Part shown: positions 15,568-23,914 of the stretch, in pieces
Layout: each line of letters opens with the position of its first letter
Position numbering within the stretch: position 1 is the first letter of the stretch
NCBI GenBank assembly: GCA_023380675.1
Contig: JAMCRS010000456.1
Span: 2,758-30,377 of the forward strand
Length of the DNA stretch: 27,620 bases
Reading direction: 5' to 3'
Source: Chloroflexota bacterium
GTDB taxonomy: Bacteria; Chloroflexota; Anaerolineae; UBA4142
Position numbers and translations under genes: made by a program
The notes under the pieces: generated by a model
Databases searched by the model: none
Seen by the model: the letters and a program-made list of their open reading frames with translations, nothing else
Told to the model about the DNA's origin: nothing

Positions 15568-15585
15568 CTGTGACTCTAGTCACAG
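15568..15585. promoter_or_regulatory. Crp/Fnr-type operator, site 1
   Basis: CTGTGACTCTAGTCACAG is an 8-bp inverted repeat with a 2-bp centre and contains a perfect TGTGA-N6-TCACA Crp consensus. Its centre is 44 bp from site 2, about four helical turns, and about 85.5 bp before the predicted nirK transcript start. Confidence 0.75.
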
Positions 15586-15612
15586 TTCGATCTGGACGAA
15601 AAACTGTTCCGG

Positions 15613-15655
15613 TGCGACTTTAGTCGTATGCCGGCAACCCTTAACGCGGTAGAAT
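15613..15655 (+). promoter_or_regulatory. nirK promoter with Crp/Fnr-type operator site 2
   Basis: TGCGACTTTAGTCGTA (15613-15628) shares the pattern TGyGACTyTAGTCryA with site 1. The -10 is TAGAAT at 15650-15655, giving a start near 15662, and there is neither an extended -10 nor a clear -35. The centre of site 2 is then at -41.5, the standard class II activator position. A Crp-family regulator is encoded 1.2 kb away. Confidence 0.7.
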
Positions 15656-15695
15656 GGATCCAGAGCGACGGACGAATTCTCTAACGGGGGAGAAT

Positions 15696-16694
15696 ATGAA
15701 CAAAAGACTATTCCGATGGTTGGGAATGCTCGCAAGTCTTGCAGTATTGACGATTACCGCGTGCAACGGAGGGGCGTCCGCGCCGGCGCAGCCGACCGCT
15801 GCGCCTACCGTGCCTCTGGTCAGTGCACCGCACACATTGTACGACGCGTCGACCAAGCCGGCGTCGACAGAACCGGTCAAGGAGATCACACTCACGGTCG
15901 AGCAAAAGACACTGGAAATCGCGCCGGGCGTGCCGTATGAAGCATGGACCTTTAACGGCACGGCGCCGGGCCCAATCCTGCGAGTCCGGCAGGGCGACCA
16001 AGTCAAGTTCACTCTGGTCAATAACGGCTCGATGGAACACTCGATAGATTTTCACGCGGCGCAAACGCCGTGGAACGTCAACTATCAAGCGGTGAAGCCG
16101 GGGGACAAATTCTCCTTTACCTGGACCGCCAATTACCCGGGCGTTTTCCTATACCACTGCGGCACCCCGCCGGTCATTGCGCACATCGCGAACGGGATGT
16201 ACGGGGCCATCATCGTCGATCCGACGGAGGGACTGCCCCCCGCTCGCGAATACGCACTCGTGCAAGGCGAGTTCTATGCCAAGTTGGGAAACGACGGCAT
16301 CTACCACTACGATGGAACGAAAGCGATGGCGGTGCAGCCCGACTACACCGTGTTCAACGGCTACGCCACCCAGTACAAAGATAGCCCGTTGACGGCGGAT
16401 CCAGGTCAATTGATCCGCATCTGGCTCGTCAACGCCGGGCCTTCAGAGTTCTCTTCGTTCCACGTGATCGGGGCCATTTTTGACAAGGCCTATCCGGACG
16501 GCAATCCGAAGAACGTCGAATACGGGCGACAAAGCGTGGTTGTCCCTCCGGGCGGGGGCTATATGGTCGAGCTGACCGTGCCCGATACCGGCGTTTATCC
16601 CTTTGTCACTCACTCGTTCGCCGACGCGAGCAGAGGGGCACTGGGAATGCTTCAAGTGGGAGACGCCAAGGTGGAACCGGGGATGTCTCACTAG
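15696..16694 (+). CDS. nirK: Lipoprotein copper-containing nitrite reductase (two-domain multicopper oxidase)
   Basis: The ATG follows GGGGGAG by about 5 nt. The 332-aa precursor has a lipobox, TITAC at Cys23, then a Ser/Pro/Thr-rich tether, so it is anchored outside the membrane. Two cupredoxin domains follow. Type 1 copper ligands are His115, Cys155, His163 and Met168 (HSIDFH, YHCGTPPV, AHIANGMYG). Type 2 ligands are His120, His154 and, from the second domain, His306 (FVTHSF). The catalytic pair is Asp118 and His256 (SSFHVIGA). All residues expected for NO-forming nitrite reduction by the trimeric enzyme are present. Nearby Crp-type operators suggest induction by low oxygen or nitrogen oxides. 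Other nitrite-respiration genes are not in the window, so function in full denitrification is unknown. Confidence 0.92.
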   Translation: MNKRLFRWLGMLASLAVLTITACNGGASAPAQPTAAPTVPLVSAPHTLYDASTKPASTEPVKEITLTVEQKTLEIAPGVPYEAWTFNGTAPGPILRVRQGDQVKFTLVNNGSMEHSIDFHAAQTPWNVNYQAVKPGDKFSFTWTANYPGVFLYHCGTPPVIAHIANGMYGAIIVDPTEGLPPAREYALVQGEFYAKLGNDGIYHYDGTKAMAVQPDYTVFNGYATQYKDSPLTADPGQLIRIWLVNAGPSEFSSFHVIGAIFDKAYPDGNPKNVEYGRQSVVVPPGGGYMVELTVPDTGVYPFVTHSFADASRGALGMLQVGDAKVEPGMSH

Positions 16695-16816
16695 CAGAAT
16701 ATCAGGAGCGCCGCAGCACTCTCCCGTAGTCAGGCACTCGAGGGCCGGCCGCTCTGGAGATGTAGCTCGAGTATGCCAAGCTCGTCGCTGTTTGACGCAA
16801 GTGGTAGAAACCGAGT

Positions 16817-16854
16817 CCAGCCCCGAAAGGCGCAAACCGTTCGGGGCTGGGCTT
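16817..16854. terminator. Bidirectional terminator between nirK and the Crp-family gene
   Basis: An 11-bp stem, CCAGCCCCGAA with TTCGGGGCTGG, has a 12-nt loop and is followed by GCTTTC. It lies directly after the stop codon of the leftward crp-like gene (16855) and about 120 nt after nirK. The 120 nt before it hold nothing recognisable. Confidence 0.7.
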
Positions 16855-17529
16855 TCAAACGATCTCTTCCAATCCTTCGCGGTCGAGTATCACGATACGG
16901 CCGCGTTCCATCTCGATCAGCCCGCGCGCCTCGAGCTGCTTTAGCGACCGCCCAATCATCTCGCGCACGGTACCGACACGTGCAGCCATTTCCTGCTGCG
17001 TCAGCGCCCGCTCGTCGACGGAAGCCGTTTCCAGCAGCAGCTTGGCGAGACGGGAACTCACCTGTCGCAAGGACAGATCTTCGACCAGCCCCACGAGGTG
17101 CCTCAGGCGCGTTCCGAGATTGCGTATGATCGCCATAGCGACCTGGGGATACTTTTGAATCAGCTCGTCGACCACCGGCCTGGGCACCACCCACAGCTTG
17201 GTGGGCTCGGTCGCGGATACGTTCGCTGGATTCGGGCCGCCGTCGAACACGGCGACCTCGTTGAACGAATCCCCTCCCCGGACGAAGCTCAATATCTGCT
17301 CGCGCCCTTCGGGTGAGAGCTTGAATATCTTGACGCTCCCTTCCCTGACAACGTAGAGCCCCTGGCAGGGATCCCCTTCCAGAAAGACGACCTCGTCCTT
17401 GTCCACGGCGCGCTCGACCAATCGACCGGCGAGGCGCGCCAGTTCGTCGTCCCCCAGCGCCCGAAAGTACGGCAGCGCTTTGAGCGCCGCGATCGCAGCC
17501 GATCCATCAGCCAATGCGCAACCTCGCAC
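16855..17529 (-). CDS. Crp/Fnr family transcriptional regulator
   Basis: The product is up to 224 aa. Residues ~15-130 form the cyclic-nucleotide-binding-type sensor (LPYFRALGDDELARLA, VVFLEGDPCQGLYVVREGSV). A dimerisation helix follows (~125-155), and then a Crp winged helix (~155-215) with TQQEMAARVGTVREMIGRSL. In the recognition helix, Arg189, Glu190 and Arg194 match the RExxxR pattern with which E. coli CRP reads TGTGA, agreeing with the palindromes before nirK. There is no Fnr-type cysteine cluster, so an iron-sulfur oxygen sensor is unlikely; cAMP-like, heme or NO sensing remains open. GTG 17529 overlaps the preceding cupin gene by 23 nt. TTG 17514, with GAGG 7 nt upstream, is an equally good start. 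Confidence 0.9.
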   Translation of the reverse strand: MRGCALADGSAAIAALKALPYFRALGDDELARLAGRLVERAVDKDEVVFLEGDPCQGLYVVREGSVKIFKLSPEGREQILSFVRGGDSFNEVAVFDGGPNPANVSATEPTKLWVVPRPVVDELIQKYPQVAMAIIRNLGTRLRHLVGLVEDLSLRQVSSRLAKLLLETASVDERALTQQEMAARVGTVREMIGRSLKQLEARGLIEMERGRIVILDREGLEEIV

Positions 17530-17911
17530 CCACCACTGGCAGCCGCCTGAGCGCGGCGCGAATCACCATTTTGGCCGCGCGGCCCGCGTAGATACGTTCG
17601 TGCGCCGTCTCGCGGACGATCCATTCCTCACTGCCGTCCGCGCGCAGACCGTGCTCGACGTTGGCCGGTACGTATAGAGTCATGCCCGCTGGTCCGCCCA
17701 TCTCTCGTCCGTCGATCAAGAACGTCCCCTCGCCGGCGACCACGTCGAAACATTCGTCCTTGTGCTCGTGCCGATGATAGGGCACGACCTGCCCTTTGGA
17801 AAAACAGAGAAGACGGCCAAAGAAAGCTTCGCCGTCAAAGAGGTTCAAGTTGACGAGCTGCTCGCTTGAGAATTTCTTCAAATCGTCGGCATTGCCGGCA
17901 AACCATTTCAT
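17507..17911 (-). CDS. Cupin domain protein
   Basis: The 134-aa protein holds one cupin barrel: motif 1 VVPYHRHEHKDECFDVVAGEG supplies three His and a Glu as likely metal ligands, and motif 2 YVPANVEHGL supplies another His. No substrate can be assigned; small cupins of this type may be metal-dependent enzymes or sensors. It lies between mogA (55 nt) and the Crp-family gene, which it overlaps by 23 nt, so it is probably co-transcribed with the regulator. Confidence 0.85.
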   Translation of the reverse strand: MKWFAGNADDLKKFSSEQLVNLNLFDGEAFFGRLLCFSKGQVVPYHRHEHKDECFDVVAGEGTFLIDGREMGGPAGMTLYVPANVEHGLRADGSEEWIVRETAHERIYAGRAAKMVIRAALRRLPVVGARLRIG

Positions 17912-17966
17912 GCCTCGTCTCCGCCGCGGCTGAGAGTATTGTCACGCGCCGATACAGGTACCGTGG

Positions 17967-18506
17967 TTAGTCGCTTGCGATGTCCCGCTTGCGTTCTTCT
18001 TCGTCGATAGGGTTCTCGTAGACATGGTGCTCTCCCGGCTTGCCTCGCAGCAGCTCCAGGGCGTGCGGCAGCGCAGGCAGGATGACCTGGAGGTTCTCAC
18101 AGGCCGCTCGCGGGCTGCCGGGCAAATTAACGATCAGCGTCCGGCCGCGGATCCCAGCGGCCATGCGAGTCAACATCGCGTGCGGGGTCTTGGACAGGCT
18201 CGCGGCGATCATTGCCTGGACCAGTCCGGGCGCTTCTTTTTCGAGCACGCCGCGGGTCGCCTCGGGCGTCACATCACGCGGCGCAAAGCCCGTGCCCCCC
18301 GTGGTCAGGATCAGATCGAGCTTGGCGTCGTCGCACCATTTGGTGAGCGCGCGCTTGATCTCCATGAAATCGTCGGGAACGACGAATGTGAGATCCACGT
18401 CCTCGCCGAAGGCTTGTTGGATCAGCCCGCGAACCGCTGGGCCGGACTCGTCCTCATACTCGCCGCGCGACGCTCGGTCGCTGACGGTGAGAATCCCAAT
18501 CTTCAT
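17967..18506 (-). CDS. mogA: Molybdopterin adenylyltransferase (MogA/MoaB family)
   Basis: The 179-aa protein shows the MoCF-binding fold motifs: KIGILTVSDRASRGEYEDES at the N-terminus, ILTTGGTGFAPRDVTPEAT for phosphate binding, and LIVNLPGSPRAACENL. It activates molybdopterin by adenylylation before molybdenum insertion. Its presence in the operon with a Crp-family regulator near nirK suggests supply of cofactor to a molybdoenzyme such as a nitrate reductase encoded elsewhere; that link is inferred. MogA and MoaB cannot be fully separated by eye. It lies 20 nt after the upstream cupin gene. Confidence 0.9.
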   Translation of the reverse strand: MKIGILTVSDRASRGEYEDESGPAVRGLIQQAFGEDVDLTFVVPDDFMEIKRALTKWCDDAKLDLILTTGGTGFAPRDVTPEATRGVLEKEAPGLVQAMIAASLSKTPHAMLTRMAAGIRGRTLIVNLPGSPRAACENLQVILPALPHALELLRGKPGEHHVYENPIDEEERKRDIASD

Positions 18507-18526
18507 TCGAGCGTACTCCTCGCCGG

Positions 18527-18886
18527 CTAGATTCGCGCCGGGTTGGCGACGGTCCGCTCATCCTGGACGTTGCCGGTGTTCAGCGTGGTCTTTGGCTCGA
18601 GCAGCAAGACTTGCGCTTCTTCGTCCGCGATCGGCAGATGCTCGATCCCTTTTGGTATGATGACGAATTCTCCCTCGTCGATCCGGATGTCACGATCCTT
18701 GAGCCGGATGAGCAGCTTGCCCTTTATGACGAGAAAGAGCTCGTCTTCGGCGTCATGGTGGTGCCAGACGAATTCGCCTTTAAGCTTGACAAGCTTGACA
18801 TGCGAGTCGTTCAGTTCGCCGGCGATCCTGGGATTCCAGTAATCGTCGATGGCGCCGAACTTTTGGGCTAGATTCACCTTCTCCAC
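18527..18886 (-). CDS. Cupin domain protein (mannose-6-phosphate isomerase-like)
   Basis: The 119-aa protein starts at GTG 18886, supported by GGAGGGG 5-6 nt upstream. It has a single cupin: WHHHDAEDELFLVIKG (three His and a Glu as metal ligands) and FVIIPKGIEHLPIA (second motif His). The pattern is that of small conserved cupins annotated as mannose-6-phosphate isomerase-like, with no assigned reaction. It is the first gene of the cupin-mogA-cupin-crp run. The upstream 145 nt contain a large hairpin but no promoter I can name. Confidence 0.85.
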   Translation of the reverse strand: MEKVNLAQKFGAIDDYWNPRIAGELNDSHVKLVKLKGEFVWHHHDAEDELFLVIKGKLLIRLKDRDIRIDEGEFVIIPKGIEHLPIADEEAQVLLLEPKTTLNTGNVQDERTVANPARI

Positions 18887-18903
18887 GCTGCCCCTCCAAT
18901 CCG

Positions 18904-18960
18904 CAGGCCGGCCAGCTGGAATGCGCAGCGCCGCTCAGTACACCGCGGCGAGCCGGCCTG
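18904..18960. other. Large two-part hairpin between the P1 peptidase and cupin genes
   Basis: An outer 9-bp stem, CAGGCCGGC (18904-18912) with GCCGGCCTG (18952-18960), encloses an inner 6-bp stem, CGCCGC (18929-18934) with GCGGCG (18945-18950). There is no T run on either strand. A smaller bulged hairpin, GGTAGGG with CCCGTACC, lies at 18991-19011. They may end the peptidase transcript or structure the cupin leader. Confidence 0.4.
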
Positions 18961-19031
18961 TGGTCATTACGGTCGTTTACGGTTGCCCGAGGTAGGGTTC
19001 TCGCCCGTACCAGCGCGCGCCGTGCGGTTGC

Positions 19032-20183
19032 CTACGGTGTGTGCACGTGCGGGTGTCCGTACCTTTTCATCAAATCGACCGTCTCTTCAATCGGCAGAGC
19101 TGGGACGAGTCGATCGTCCCGTCCGGTCATGGTCTCGGCCTTGAAGAGGGCATTGAGCACCGCCTCTTCCGTCGCCTCGACGACGGACCAGAACAGAAAA
19201 TTGATGAGATCGCCCTGCTCGATGATCTGTTCCGCCGTATAGGTCAAGGCGTCCGCAAAGTGTTTTTTGCGCCGGCTCGTCGAAAAAGCGATGACAAAGT
19301 CGCCGCTGGTATTTCCAGTGTGCGAGCCCGTCCGGGCGAGACCGTTCTGCACACGAACGGCGAGCCGGTTCAGCTGTCGGTAAGAACACGGCGCGTCCGT
19401 CGCCACGACAACGATGACGGATCCACCGTCGATCACGCGCCTTAGCTCAGGCGGATTCTCCGCTTTGCGTCGGAGCGGTTTGAACCGGGCGAGCGCCCGT
19501 CCGATCGGTACGCCGTCGATCATCAATTGGGGTCGCCAGCCGAAATTCGCCTGAACGAGGACGCCGAGTGCGTATCCCCCCAGCTTGTCCGGCAGTTTGC
19601 GTGAGGCAGTCCCGATACCTCCCTTAAAATCGTAGCACACCATGCCAGTGCCGCCGCCAACCGCGCCTTCCGCCACCGCGCCGCCGGCCGCGGTGTCGAT
19701 TGCGTGAAAGACATGTTCACGATTGACGTGGCGCCCGCGGCTGTCGTTCAGATACATGTCGCTCGTCTCGGCGACGACCGGGCTGGCGCCCCACGTGTCC
19801 ACTCCGACCGTCTTGTTTCGCTCGATGTGCCAGTCGATGACGGCATCCGCGACCCGCGCTACGTTCCACGTGTTCGTGAGCATGATGGGGCCTTCGATGT
19901 AGCCCATCTCGTGAATCTGCTCGGCGTTCGTCACTTCTCCAAAGCCATTGATCCGAAGGACCGTGCCGGTTACCTTCTCCAGGAACATGTCGCCGCCGTG
20001 CGGGAGGACCGCCGTCACACCGGTCCGAATGGGGCCTTTGCCCGGCACGAGCCTCCCCGAGCCTTCGACTATCGTCGTGTGGCCGACGCGAACACCGGCG
20101 ACGTCTGTGATGGCATTGTATCGGCCGGGCTTGACCCGGCCGATCCGGATTCCCAGGTCACGTGCGCGTGGTCGTGTAGTCAA
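19032..20183 (-). CDS. P1 family peptidase (DmpA/BapA-like aminopeptidase/esterase)
   Basis: The 383-aa length fits the self-cleaving N-terminal nucleophile family S58. Visible elements are ITDVAGVRVGHTTI at the N-terminus, GPIMLTNTWNV, GAVGGGTGMVCYDFKGGIGT and the cleavage region GSHTGNTSGDFVIAFSTS. Ser293 should become the new N-terminal nucleophile after autoproteolysis. The residue before it is Thr, where I expect Gly in DmpA. There is no signal peptide. TTG 20183 is chosen because GAGG precedes it by 6 nt. It follows the LysM protein gene by 11 nt and is probably co-transcribed, which could link D-amino-acid or small-peptide processing to wall turnover; that is inferred. Confidence 0.9.
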   Translation of the reverse strand: MTTRPRARDLGIRIGRVKPGRYNAITDVAGVRVGHTTIVEGSGRLVPGKGPIRTGVTAVLPHGGDMFLEKVTGTVLRINGFGEVTNAEQIHEMGYIEGPIMLTNTWNVARVADAVIDWHIERNKTVGVDTWGASPVVAETSDMYLNDSRGRHVNREHVFHAIDTAAGGAVAEGAVGGGTGMVCYDFKGGIGTASRKLPDKLGGYALGVLVQANFGWRPQLMIDGVPIGRALARFKPLRRKAENPPELRRVIDGGSVIVVVATDAPCSYRQLNRLAVRVQNGLARTGSHTGNTSGDFVIAFSTSRRKKHFADALTYTAEQIIEQGDLINFLFWSVVEATEEAVLNALFKAETMTGRDDRLVPALPIEETVDLMKRYGHPHVHTP

Positions 20184-20194
20184 TGTTGTCCTCG

Positions 20195-21388
20195 CTAAAG
20201 AATCACCAGCGCCATGTTGTCAAAGTACGCGGAAACGCGGCGGTGGTCAGCCCACGAGACAAAACGCACGGTCGCGTCGTAGGGATCGTTATAGGTGATT
20301 CCTTCGTCGTTCGCAGCTACGATCACGCCGGCGTGCTCGTACGGAACGAGCTTGACGACCGATCCATTGGACAGCTTGACGCCTACAGGAGATTGAAAAG
20401 TGTCCTGCCAGGTGTGCCACCAGATCACCGGGTGGCCGGCGCGCAGACTAGACAACAGCGCGTCCTTGAAATCGTCATAGCTTTGGCCGTAGAGGAGCTG
20501 CGAACGGACGCCCAGCGCGGTCAGGCCTCGCTGCAGGCCGTGGGCGTATATGCCGTAGTCGGAAAGACCGCCAAAATACGACGAATTCGTTCGACCGCGA
20601 ATCCCCGCGAATGGATCGTCGCTGTGCGGGAGAACCGAGAGAAGCTGCGCTTCCGACACGGCGCCGCGCGTCGCCATAGCCGCGGAGGCTTCTTCGCAGG
20701 TCAGCGTCTGCTTCTGACGATAAAGCGGGATGTTCGCGACGCGAACGGCATTCGCGGCGTCGGGCAACGTCTGCGACGACTGCGTCAAGGCCGTTGGAAT
20801 CGTCAAGCGCTGGCCGGCGTAGACAAGCCAGGTGTTCGGCAGGCTGTTTGCAAGCGCGACCGCCTGCGCCGTCGTTCCAAAGCGCATCGCAATGAGAGCG
20901 AGGTATTCTCCGTTCTGGACGATATAGCTCTGCGTCGACGGCTTGGACGGCGCCGCCGCGGACGCCGGCACTCGCAGTGTCCACCCGACGTAGACCAATC
21001 CATTGGCCGGCAGGGCGTTCGAAGTCGAGAGGATGTCAACCGTCGTGCCGAATCGGGCGGCGATCGAATAGAGCGTATCGCCCCCTTTGACCGTATAGTA
21101 GCCGCTCGGCGTCTCGCCCGACCGCGCCGACGAAGCACCGTCCGCAGGGATCACGAGCTGCTGGCCAGCGTAGACCCAGCTATTCAACGTCAGTCCATTT
21201 GCGGCCGCAAGCGACTGCGGCGTGACGCCGTACGCCCTCGCTATGCTGTAGAGCGTCTCGCCCCAAGCCACGGTATGCGAAGTCGGCTCGCCCGCGCTGG
21301 CCCCGGCGACGAGAGCGAGGAATAGAGCGGCTGCCACCGCGATCGCCGCGGGCAGGCCGATCGAGCCGCCGGTCGGCCGAACCCTCAC
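20195..21388 (-). CDS. Secreted three-LysM protein with C39-like peptidase domain
   Basis: A GTG start at 21388 gives a good signal peptide (hydrophobic ~10-30, AGASA before GEP). A longer frame upstream is low-complexity and improbable. The 397-aa protein has three LysM repeats (~38-81, 97-140, 154-197), each with a GETLYSIA/GDTLYSIA-like start and an AGQ/VGW-like end, for peptidoglycan binding. The C-terminal domain (~215-397) resembles peptidase C39_2: Cys231 in TLTCEEASAA, His352 in PYEHAGVIV and Asp368 in YNDPY are a plausible catalytic triad. It would act as a wall-bound cysteine peptidase outside the cell. The 159 nt upstream hold two short overlapping hairpins (21509-21540) but no clear promoter. 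Confidence 0.88.
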   Translation of the reverse strand: MRVRPTGGSIGLPAAIAVAAALFLALVAGASAGEPTSHTVAWGETLYSIARAYGVTPQSLAAANGLTLNSWVYAGQQLVIPADGASSARSGETPSGYYTVKGGDTLYSIAARFGTTVDILSTSNALPANGLVYVGWTLRVPASAAAPSKPSTQSYIVQNGEYLALIAMRFGTTAQAVALANSLPNTWLVYAGQRLTIPTALTQSSQTLPDAANAVRVANIPLYRQKQTLTCEEASAAMATRGAVSEAQLLSVLPHSDDPFAGIRGRTNSSYFGGLSDYGIYAHGLQRGLTALGVRSQLLYGQSYDDFKDALLSSLRAGHPVIWWHTWQDTFQSPVGVKLSNGSVVKLVPYEHAGVIVAANDEGITYNDPYDATVRFVSWADHRRVSAYFDNMALVIL

Positions 21389-21547
21389 GAACTCACCCGG
21401 AAAGCCGGCAGGAGAGGTGGAGTGTTTGGACCTCTGAGAGCGTCTTGCGCGCGCGGACGGCTGCAGGCACAGCCGAGCAGCGCATCGCGGACGCCGGCCT
21501 CTTGGAAGGACCAGCAAGCTGGTCGATCGGCCCAATCGACATGGCCC

Positions 21548-23914
21548 CTAATCGTCTTGCCCGCTTTGCTCTCGACCGGGATCCTCAGCCGGAGGGATGT
21601 GCGAAGTGCTCTCGTCTCCCGCCGACAAGTCCCGAGCGCCTTCGCCGGCGCCGGCAGTGGGCCCAGCGCTCGACGGCCGCGTTCCGTGAGAATCCATACC
21701 CGACGCATGGTCGGCTTTGACGCCGGTCGCCGCCATGGCGCGGTCTAGCTTTTCACGCCAAAGCTGGGCACGGGTCTTGGCCGTTTGAGGAGATTGCGTA
21801 TTCGTGTAGGTACTCTCCGCCTCGGGCGGCGGTGGCTCGGCGGCCGGTTCTGGCGCATCGAAAGGCTCGGCGAGCGCCGGCTCCGCGTCTACGGCCGGTT
21901 CCTCCTCCGCCTCCAATTCCAACTGCGCGTAGCTTGCGTCCGTCAGCTCTTCCGGCTCGGTCTCGTATACGTCGGCTTGAGCGGCCGGCATCTGGTACGT
22001 TTCCTCCGGCGGCTCATCCGCCAATGACTCTGAGATCTCGACTTCCGGCTCTTCCTCCGCCGCCACGGTTACGCCCGAAGGAACAACCGACGATCTCACG
22101 CCAAGCTCTTCCTGCGATTCGGCCTCGGAGCTCTCGTCGCCCTCGCCGGCGGACTCTCCTTCGACCAACTTTCGCCATGGGCCGTGAATGCCATCCTCGG
22201 TGACGCCGTAGTACACGACGACTTTGCCGCCCGCGCGCTGCACCAAGTCCTGGCGCGCCTTGCCGCCCCGCTTGTAGGCTTTCCATACGCCGATATCGCC
22301 CAGCCACTGAACGCGCTTGGGATCACACGGGTTTTTCTCGTGCTCTTCGATCGCGTACTGCCAAAGGCGACGGGCGCTCGCCAGCGTCACGTTGTGGACG
22401 ACGCGCGCGTTCCGCAGATCGCGTACCGAGTAGTAGCGGACGCCTTTGCGGACTTCGGACGACACGATCTCGACGCCGGTTCTTGGAGGGTCGACCGCGA
22501 GGACAACCTGCTCCTTCGTCTCCGCCGGCTGGGTCTCGTGCAGCAAAGCGGGAGCCGGGGCGGCCGCCAGCTCGGCCGGCGCCGTCGGGGTGATCGCCGC
22601 GAACTCGACAGCCAGGGCGTCCCGGACGAGCTGCACGATCTCGTCGCGCAAGGCGAGCGCGGTCTCGTTTTCCGACCGAACGAAGATGTTACTGCCGCCC
22701 AATGCGTAAGGCACGTCGCTCCCGCGCGGGACGATCAACTGGAGGACGTTCCGGCCCTGGCTCTTGAGGACTTCGATCTGCACTTCGAGCGGGGGCGTGA
22801 TATCCTTGGAGATAGAGCCGCGCAGATCGCTTATGGCGTGCTCCGGCCGGTCCACTCCGACGACGGGCGTTTTTACGACGGCGCTGGCGCCGACGTAAAC
22901 CGTTCCGCCGTTCGTGTTGGCGAGTGCGACGATGTCTTCCAAGATGCCTCGCTCGATCCCGCGTTTCTCGATGAGACGTTCGTGGAATGCCTGGATGAGA
23001 GTGTCCCCCTGCTCGCGCGCGTCGCGGAGCGGGTCGAACGGTTCCACCGCAGTTGGGCGGTAGGGCCGCGTGCGGGAGAAATCGCTGCCGACGAACACCT
23101 GCTTGATCGCTTCGAACGATATGTCGTCTAGCAGGATCTCGGTCGCGCGGTCGCCGAGCCCCATCTCGTTCTTGTAACGCGGGTCAAAGTCGAGCTTGTG
23201 AGCGTCGCTGCCTTGAATGCAGTGCATGCGGCGCGGATATTCGGGCTTGGTGCCGCTGAAGAACGCAGCGGTGCGCCGCCGCGATTTCGAGTCCAGGTCG
23301 GTCACTTCGAGCGCGTGAAGGTTCGAGTCCTGGGTGTACGCGATGCGGGTCTGCCCGCCAAAGTCAAAGCCGGGCATGGCGACGCCGTGCGACGAATTCG
23401 CGTGCGCGGCGATGACGAGCCCGCCGGCTTCGTTAATCATGCGGTACGCGGTCAACGCATCGGTCGTCGCGCCGACCTCACCGCTCCCCTGGTCGAGCTT
23501 GTCAGACGGCACGCGCAGCGAAAGGAGCAGATGCTCCAGCTCGCGCACGGTCGTTTCCGGCGGGAATATGCCGAGGATGTGAAAGCCGAGCGTCGCCGTG
23601 AATTCGAAACCGGGAAGCACCAGGATCTTGTCCCGCAGCCGCCGGTATTCTTCTAGGCGCTTGCGCTCGTCGTCGCGCAGGCGGTTGAGCCGTTCGAGCA
23701 GCTCCAGCGACTCGATCTCCTCCAAATAGCGGGCGTACCCATTCGCCGAATTGTGGTCGGCAAACGCGATGACGTCCAGGTTCTTGTCTTCGGCCTTTTT
23801 GAGAAAATCGAGATAGGTTACGTTCGGCTGCTTGTAGTCGATCGAGGCGGGGGTATGCAAATGCAAGTCCATCCGCCGCCATTCGCGCTGTGAGGACTTT
23901 TTTCGATGAACCAC
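21548..23914 (-). CDS. PHP phosphoesterase fused to an AlbA_2/Schlafen-like domain and an acidic tail
   Basis: GTG 23914 follows AAGGAAGG by 6 nt. Residues ~14-280 of 788 are a PHP domain with metal ligands in DLHLHT (His18, His20), FADHNS (Asp53, His54), GFEF (Glu104), GFHILG (His112), AAHANSSHG (His171) and QGSDAH (Asp237, His239). A charged helical insert lies at ~62-95. Residues ~305-430 look like an AlbA_2 (Schlafen-type, divergent AAA-4) domain: [19 protein letters not shown] then [13 protein letters not shown] and [13 protein letters not shown]. Residues ~485-585 form a further compact domain ([33 protein letters not shown]) that I cannot name. The last ~200 residues are acidic and disordered. 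Possible roles are nucleic-acid or nucleotide hydrolysis; the function is unknown. Confidence 0.82.
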   Translation of the reverse strand: MVHRKKSSQREWRRMDLHLHTPASIDYKQPNVTYLDFLKKAEDKNLDVIAFADHNSANGYARYLEEIESLELLERLNRLRDDERKRLEEYRRLRDKILVLPGFEFTATLGFHILGIFPPETTVRELEHLLLSLRVPSDKLDQGSGEVGATTDALTAYRMINEAGGLVIAAHANSSHGVAMPGFDFGGQTRIAYTQDSNLHALEVTDLDSKSRRRTAAFFSGTKPEYPRRMHCIQGSDAHKLDFDPRYKNEMGLGDRATEILLDDISFEAIKQVFVGSDFSRTRPYRPTAVEPFDPLRDAREQGDTLIQAFHERLIEKRGIERGILEDIVALANTNGGTVYVGASAVVKTPVVGVDRPEHAISDLRGSISKDITPPLEVQIEVLKSQGRNVLQLIVPRGSDVPYALGGSNIFVRSENETALALRDEIVQLVRDALAVEFAAITPTAPAELAAAPAPALLHETQPAETKEQVVLAVDPPRTGVEIVSSEVRKGVRYYSVRDLRNARVVHNVTLASARRLWQYAIEEHEKNPCDPKRVQWLGDIGVWKAYKRGGKARQDLVQRAGGKVVVYYGVTEDGIHGPWRKLVEGESAGEGDESSEAESQEELGVRSSVVPSGVTVAAEEEPEVEISESLADEPPEETYQMPAAQADVYETEPEELTDASYAQLELEAEEEPAVDAEPALAEPFDAPEPAAEPPPPEAESTYTNTQSPQTAKTRAQLWREKLDRAMAATGVKADHASGMDSHGTRPSSAGPTAGAGEGARDLSAGDESTSHIPPAEDPGREQSGQDD

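Noticed and set aside
20183..21325. 380-codon plus-strand open frame
   Set aside because: Antisense to the LysM protein gene, Arg-rich and without motifs.
21509..21540. Two overlapping short hairpins after the PHP gene as a terminator
   Set aside because: Stems are only 6 bp, compete for the same bases and have no T run on the minus strand.
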